The notes below the pieces were generated by a model. The model saw only the letters and a list, made by a program, of their open reading frames with translations. It was not told the DNA's origin and searched no databases. Source: an uncultured Campylobacter sp. (lineage in GTDB: Bacteria > Campylobacterota > Campylobacteria > Campylobacterales > Campylobacteraceae). From it: a DNA stretch of 8,412 bases. The stretch lies in NCBI RefSeq assembly GCF_938045225.1, contig NZ_CALINL010000247.1:1-8412 (forward strand), written 5' to 3'. A program made the position numbers and the translations under genes. Positions 6,750 through 8,412 of this stretch are shown piece after piece (position 1 is the stretch's first letter; each line of letters opens with the position of its first letter).

Positions 6750-6763
6750 ATCAAAGGAAAAAT

Positions 6764-7231
6764 ATGAAAATTTTATTCGTTTGCCACGGAAATATCTGCC
6801 GCTCGACTATGGCGCAGTCGGTTATGCAAAATTTGAGCGAAAATGCGGGTCTGGCCGGGCGCCTTAGCATCGACTCGCGCGCCACGCATGAGGACGAGAT
6901 AGGCGAGCCGCCGTACTACGAGACGGTGCGGGTTTTGAAACAAAACGGCGTGCCCGTAATGCCTCACAAAGCGACCTTGATAACGCAAAAAGATTTTGAT
7001 AACAGCGACCTTATCTTGATAATGGACGATGAAAATTTAAGGACTTTGAAACGCAAATTCGGCGCTGAGGCTAAATTTGACGAAAAAGTAAAATTCCTGC
7101 TCGAATTTAGCGACGCGCCAAGCGGCAAGATAATCGCCGATCCATATTACACCCGCGATTTTGAGCGGTGCTACGATGACGTTTCGCACTCTTGCGCGGG
7201 CTTGCTTGAGAGGCTAAAGCAAATTTTATGA
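6764..7231 (+). CDS. Low-molecular-weight protein tyrosine phosphatase, 155 aa
   Basis: Small cytoplasmic phosphatase that removes phosphate from tyrosine residues through a cysteinyl-phosphate intermediate. The P-loop C-x5-R-S sits at the very N-terminus as VCHGNICRST, with nucleophile Cys7 and Arg13. The acid loop is ADPYYTRDFERCYDD near the C-terminus, its Asp-Pro providing the general acid. The length is normal for the family. The start at 6764 is chosen over an in-frame ATG at 6716 because it has AAAGGA five bases upstream and puts the P-loop at the usual place; the longer form would also overlap the CDF gene. The gene begins 14 bases after the CDF stop and so is likely in the same transcript. 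In bacteria such enzymes may act on tyrosine kinases of capsule export or on other proteins; no such partner is seen here. Confidence 0.94.
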   Translation: MKILFVCHGNICRSTMAQSVMQNLSENAGLAGRLSIDSRATHEDEIGEPPYYETVRVLKQNGVPVMPHKATLITQKDFDNSDLILIMDDENLRTLKRKFGAEAKFDEKVKFLLEFSDAPSGKIIADPYYTRDFERCYDDVSHSCAGLLERLKQIL

Positions 7232-7264
7232 GCCGGCGAAAGCGGCAAAATTTAGCTTGCCGGC
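7217..7264 (+). other. GC-rich folded 3' end after the phosphatase gene
   Basis: Several overlapping hairpins are possible. A compact one is GCCGGC-GAAA-GCGGC (7232-7246), closed by a GAAA tetraloop with one bulge. A longer one pairs GCCGGC (7232-7237) with GCCGGC (7259-7264), plus AAGC with GCTT inside. A third pairs AAGCAAATTTT (7217-7227) with AAAATTTAGCTT (7247-7258). None is followed by a T run, so intrinsic termination is doubtful; transcript protection or a weak pause are alternatives. Confidence 0.4.
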
Positions 7265-7295
7265 CGGCCGTTCAAGCCCTAATTTATCCCCGCTT

Positions 7296-7304
7296 TGATA
7301 TAAT
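7296..7304 (+). promoter_or_regulatory. Extended -10 promoter of aguB
   Basis: TGATATAAT is a perfect extended -10 (TGn-TATAAT) within GCTTTGATATAATTTTG. The TATAAT hexamer is 7299-7304, and the start codon follows 28 bases later. No -35 is evident, as is usual in Campylobacter. It implies that aguB can be transcribed apart from aguA, the CDF gene and the phosphatase gene. Confidence 0.75.
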
Positions 7305-7332
7305 TTTGAAAATTTAAATCATAAGGAAAAAT

Positions 7333-8205
7333 ATGAAAGTAGCGCTAATCCAACAAAAATTTCACGGCACCAAAGACGCAACCGTGCAAAGGACGCTCGA
7401 GCTCGTGCGCGAGGCTAGCGGCGGCGGAGCCCAGCTTGTCGTGCTGCAGGAGCTACACCAGACGCAGTATTTTTGCCAGAGCGAGGAGACGAGGTTTTTT
7501 GATCTTGCCGAGGGCTGGGAAAACGACGTCAAATTTTGGGGCGAAGTAGCGCGACAAAACGGCGTCGTGCTCGTCACTTCGCTATTTGAAAAGCGCGCGG
7601 ACGGGCTGTATCACAACACCGCATTCGTCTTTGAAAAAGACGGCAGCGTAGCCGGCAAATACCGCAAAATGCACATCCCGGACGACCCGGGCTTTTACGA
7701 GAAATTTTATTTTACTCCGGGCGATATCGGTTTTGAGCCCATCGATACGAGCGTAGGTAGGCTCGGGGTTCTTGTTTGCTGGGATCAGTGGTATCCCGAG
7801 GCTGCGCGTCTCATGGCTCTGCGCGGCGCGAAGCTGCTCATCTATCCGACCGCGATCGGCTGGTTCGAGGGTGATGAGGAGGCGGAGAAATCGCGGCAGC
7901 TAGAGGCGTGGGTCGCCGTACAGCGCGGACATGCGGTCGCAAACGGCCTACCAGTGATCGCCGTAAACCGCGTGGGCTTTGAGGGCGACGAGAGCGGCAT
8001 GATGGACGGGATCAAATTTTGGGGCAACAGCTTTGTTTTCGGCGCGCAGGGCGAGGAGCTTTTCCGCGCCGATAGCCAGAGCGAGCTGTGCCGCATCGTC
8101 GAGATCGATATGACCAGAAGCGAAGAAGTTCGCAGGATTTGGCCGTTTTTGAGGGATAGACGCATCGACACATACACAAATTTAACAAAAAGATTTATTG
8201 ATTAA
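7333..8205 (+). CDS. aguB: N-carbamoylputrescine amidase, 290 aa
   Basis: Cytoplasmic nitrilase-superfamily enzyme that hydrolyses N-carbamoylputrescine to putrescine, carbon dioxide and ammonia, completing the route begun by AguA. The catalytic triad is visible: Glu40 in LQELHQTQYF, Lys112 in YRKMHIPDDPGFYEKFYF and Cys149 in VCWDQWYPEAARLMA. The stretches HIPDDPGFYEKFYFTPGD and CWDQWYPE, together with GWFEGDEEAEKSRQLEAW, are characteristic of this subfamily rather than general nitrilases. Length is normal. The ATG has AAGGA five bases upstream and a strong promoter 28 bases before it. Its neighbour aguA lies about 1.5 kb upstream with two other genes between. Downstream there is no T-tract terminator, but a long inverted repeat begins 29 bases after the stop. 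Confidence 0.96.
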   Translation: MKVALIQQKFHGTKDATVQRTLELVREASGGGAQLVVLQELHQTQYFCQSEETRFFDLAEGWENDVKFWGEVARQNGVVLVTSLFEKRADGLYHNTAFVFEKDGSVAGKYRKMHIPDDPGFYEKFYFTPGDIGFEPIDTSVGRLGVLVCWDQWYPEAARLMALRGAKLLIYPTAIGWFEGDEEAEKSRQLEAWVAVQRGHAVANGLPVIAVNRVGFEGDESGMMDGIKFWGNSFVFGAQGEELFRADSQSELCRIVEIDMTRSEEVRRIWPFLRDRRIDTYTNLTKRFID

Positions 8206-8233
8206 GGCTTGTCTTTTTGCCCTATACTTCGTT

Positions 8234-8293
8234 ACTTTTAAATTTGGCTCGGTCATTACCTACATGGTAACTCCTATCGCCAAATTTAAAAGT
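8234..8293. repeat. Nested hairpin 1 of the intergenic repeat
   Basis: ACTTTTAAATTTGGC (8234-8248) and GCCAAATTTAAAAGT (8279-8293) form a perfect 15-base-pair stem. Inside the 30-base loop, TTACC (8256-8260) and GGTAA (8266-8270) pair around TACAT. Neither strand has a T run after the stem, so it is not a standard terminator, though it lies 29 bases past the aguB stop. Confidence 0.8.
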
Positions 8294-8367
8294 GCCTCGT
8301 CTGGCGCAAAAATACTTCGCCTTATTTTTTACGGCTTGTCTTGCGAGCGCTTTTTGTGGATTTTGTT

Positions 8368-8412
8368 AAAATTTGACTCAATAGGCTACATGCCTTATCT
8401 TCGTCAAATTTT
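8368..8412. repeat. Nested hairpin 2 of the intergenic repeat, reaches the window edge
   Basis: AAAATTTGAC (8368-8377) and GTCAAATTTT (8403-8412) form a perfect 10-base-pair stem. Inside it, AGGC and GCCT pair around the same TACAT loop as in hairpin 1. The arm bases differ in a compensating way: GGC/GCC in hairpin 1 is GAC/GTC here. The stem may extend beyond the window. Confidence 0.75.

Larger units (their letters stand above)
8206..8412. repeat. Two diverged copies of a ~127-base intergenic repeat, second copy cut by the window edge
   Basis: GGCTTGTC occurs at 8206-8213 and again at 8333-8340. The hairpin loop TACAT occurs at 8261-8265 and 8387-8391. Marker-to-loop distance is 55 bases in the first copy and 54 in the second, so the order and spacing of parts are kept although the bases between have diverged. 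ATACTTCG also occurs twice (8224-8231, 8312-8319), and TTTTTGC (8214-8220) with GCAAAAA (8306-8312) flanks the first hairpin as an outer inverted repeat. No ORF with a ribosome-binding site is seen. Confidence 0.6.

Noticed and set aside
6716..6763. A longer N-terminus for the tyrosine phosphatase
   Set aside because: The extra 16 residues lie within the CDF coding sequence and would put the P-loop away from its usual N-terminal position; the ATG at 6764 has a proper ribosome-binding site.
6754..7338. Identical AAGGAAAAATATGAAA leader before both the phosphatase gene and aguB
   Set aside because: This is the common Campylobacter ribosome-binding site followed by an A-rich start; coincidence is the simplest explanation.
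8206..8412. CRISPR array at the right edge
   Set aside because: The repeated units are long, diverged and built of nested inverted repeats, without short identical repeats and uniform spacers; no cas gene is in the window.

Overview
The window reads as chromosome of a Campylobacter-type epsilonproteobacterium. The GroEL tail, a CjaA-like solute-binding protein, the aguA / cation-efflux / aguB gene order and the frequent AAATTT motifs in the gaps all point that way. By eye the coding sequence is richer in G+C than C. jejuni, so a species such as those around C. rectus, C. showae or C. curvus is more likely. That placement is inference, not a database result.

Layout. Positions 1-1038 (+) hold the last 345 residues of the chaperonin GroEL, closed by a strong terminator. 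A gene-free, AT-rich convergent gap follows to 1382. Positions 1383-4623 (-) form a four-gene amino-acid ABC importer, probably for cysteine. In transcription order it has two HisM/GlnP-type permeases that overlap, an ATPase gene broken by a one-base frameshift at an A5 run, a hairpin and a 324-base gap, then a CjaA-like binding protein that probably has its own promoter. A 155-base divergent gap (4624-4778) carries candidate promoters on both strands. Positions 4779-8205 (+) hold agmatine deiminase (aguA), a cation diffusion facilitator, a low-molecular-weight tyrosine phosphatase and, behind its own TGATATAAT promoter, N-carbamoylputrescine amidase (aguB). The last 207 bases hold two related nested hairpins and no gene.

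How the genes work together. AguA and AguB are consecutive steps from agmatine to putrescine; upstream arginine decarboxylase is not in the window. The CDF exporter and phosphatase share the cluster without an obvious biochemical link. The importer would bring amino acid, probably cysteine, across the inner membrane, but as sequenced its ATPase cannot be made as one chain without frameshifting.

No clear new defence or mobile system is present. The points most worth following are the ATPase frameshift, the paired hairpins at the right edge with a shared ATGTA loop, a repetitive C-terminal extension on AguA, and a CjaA homologue that has lost its lipobox cysteine.
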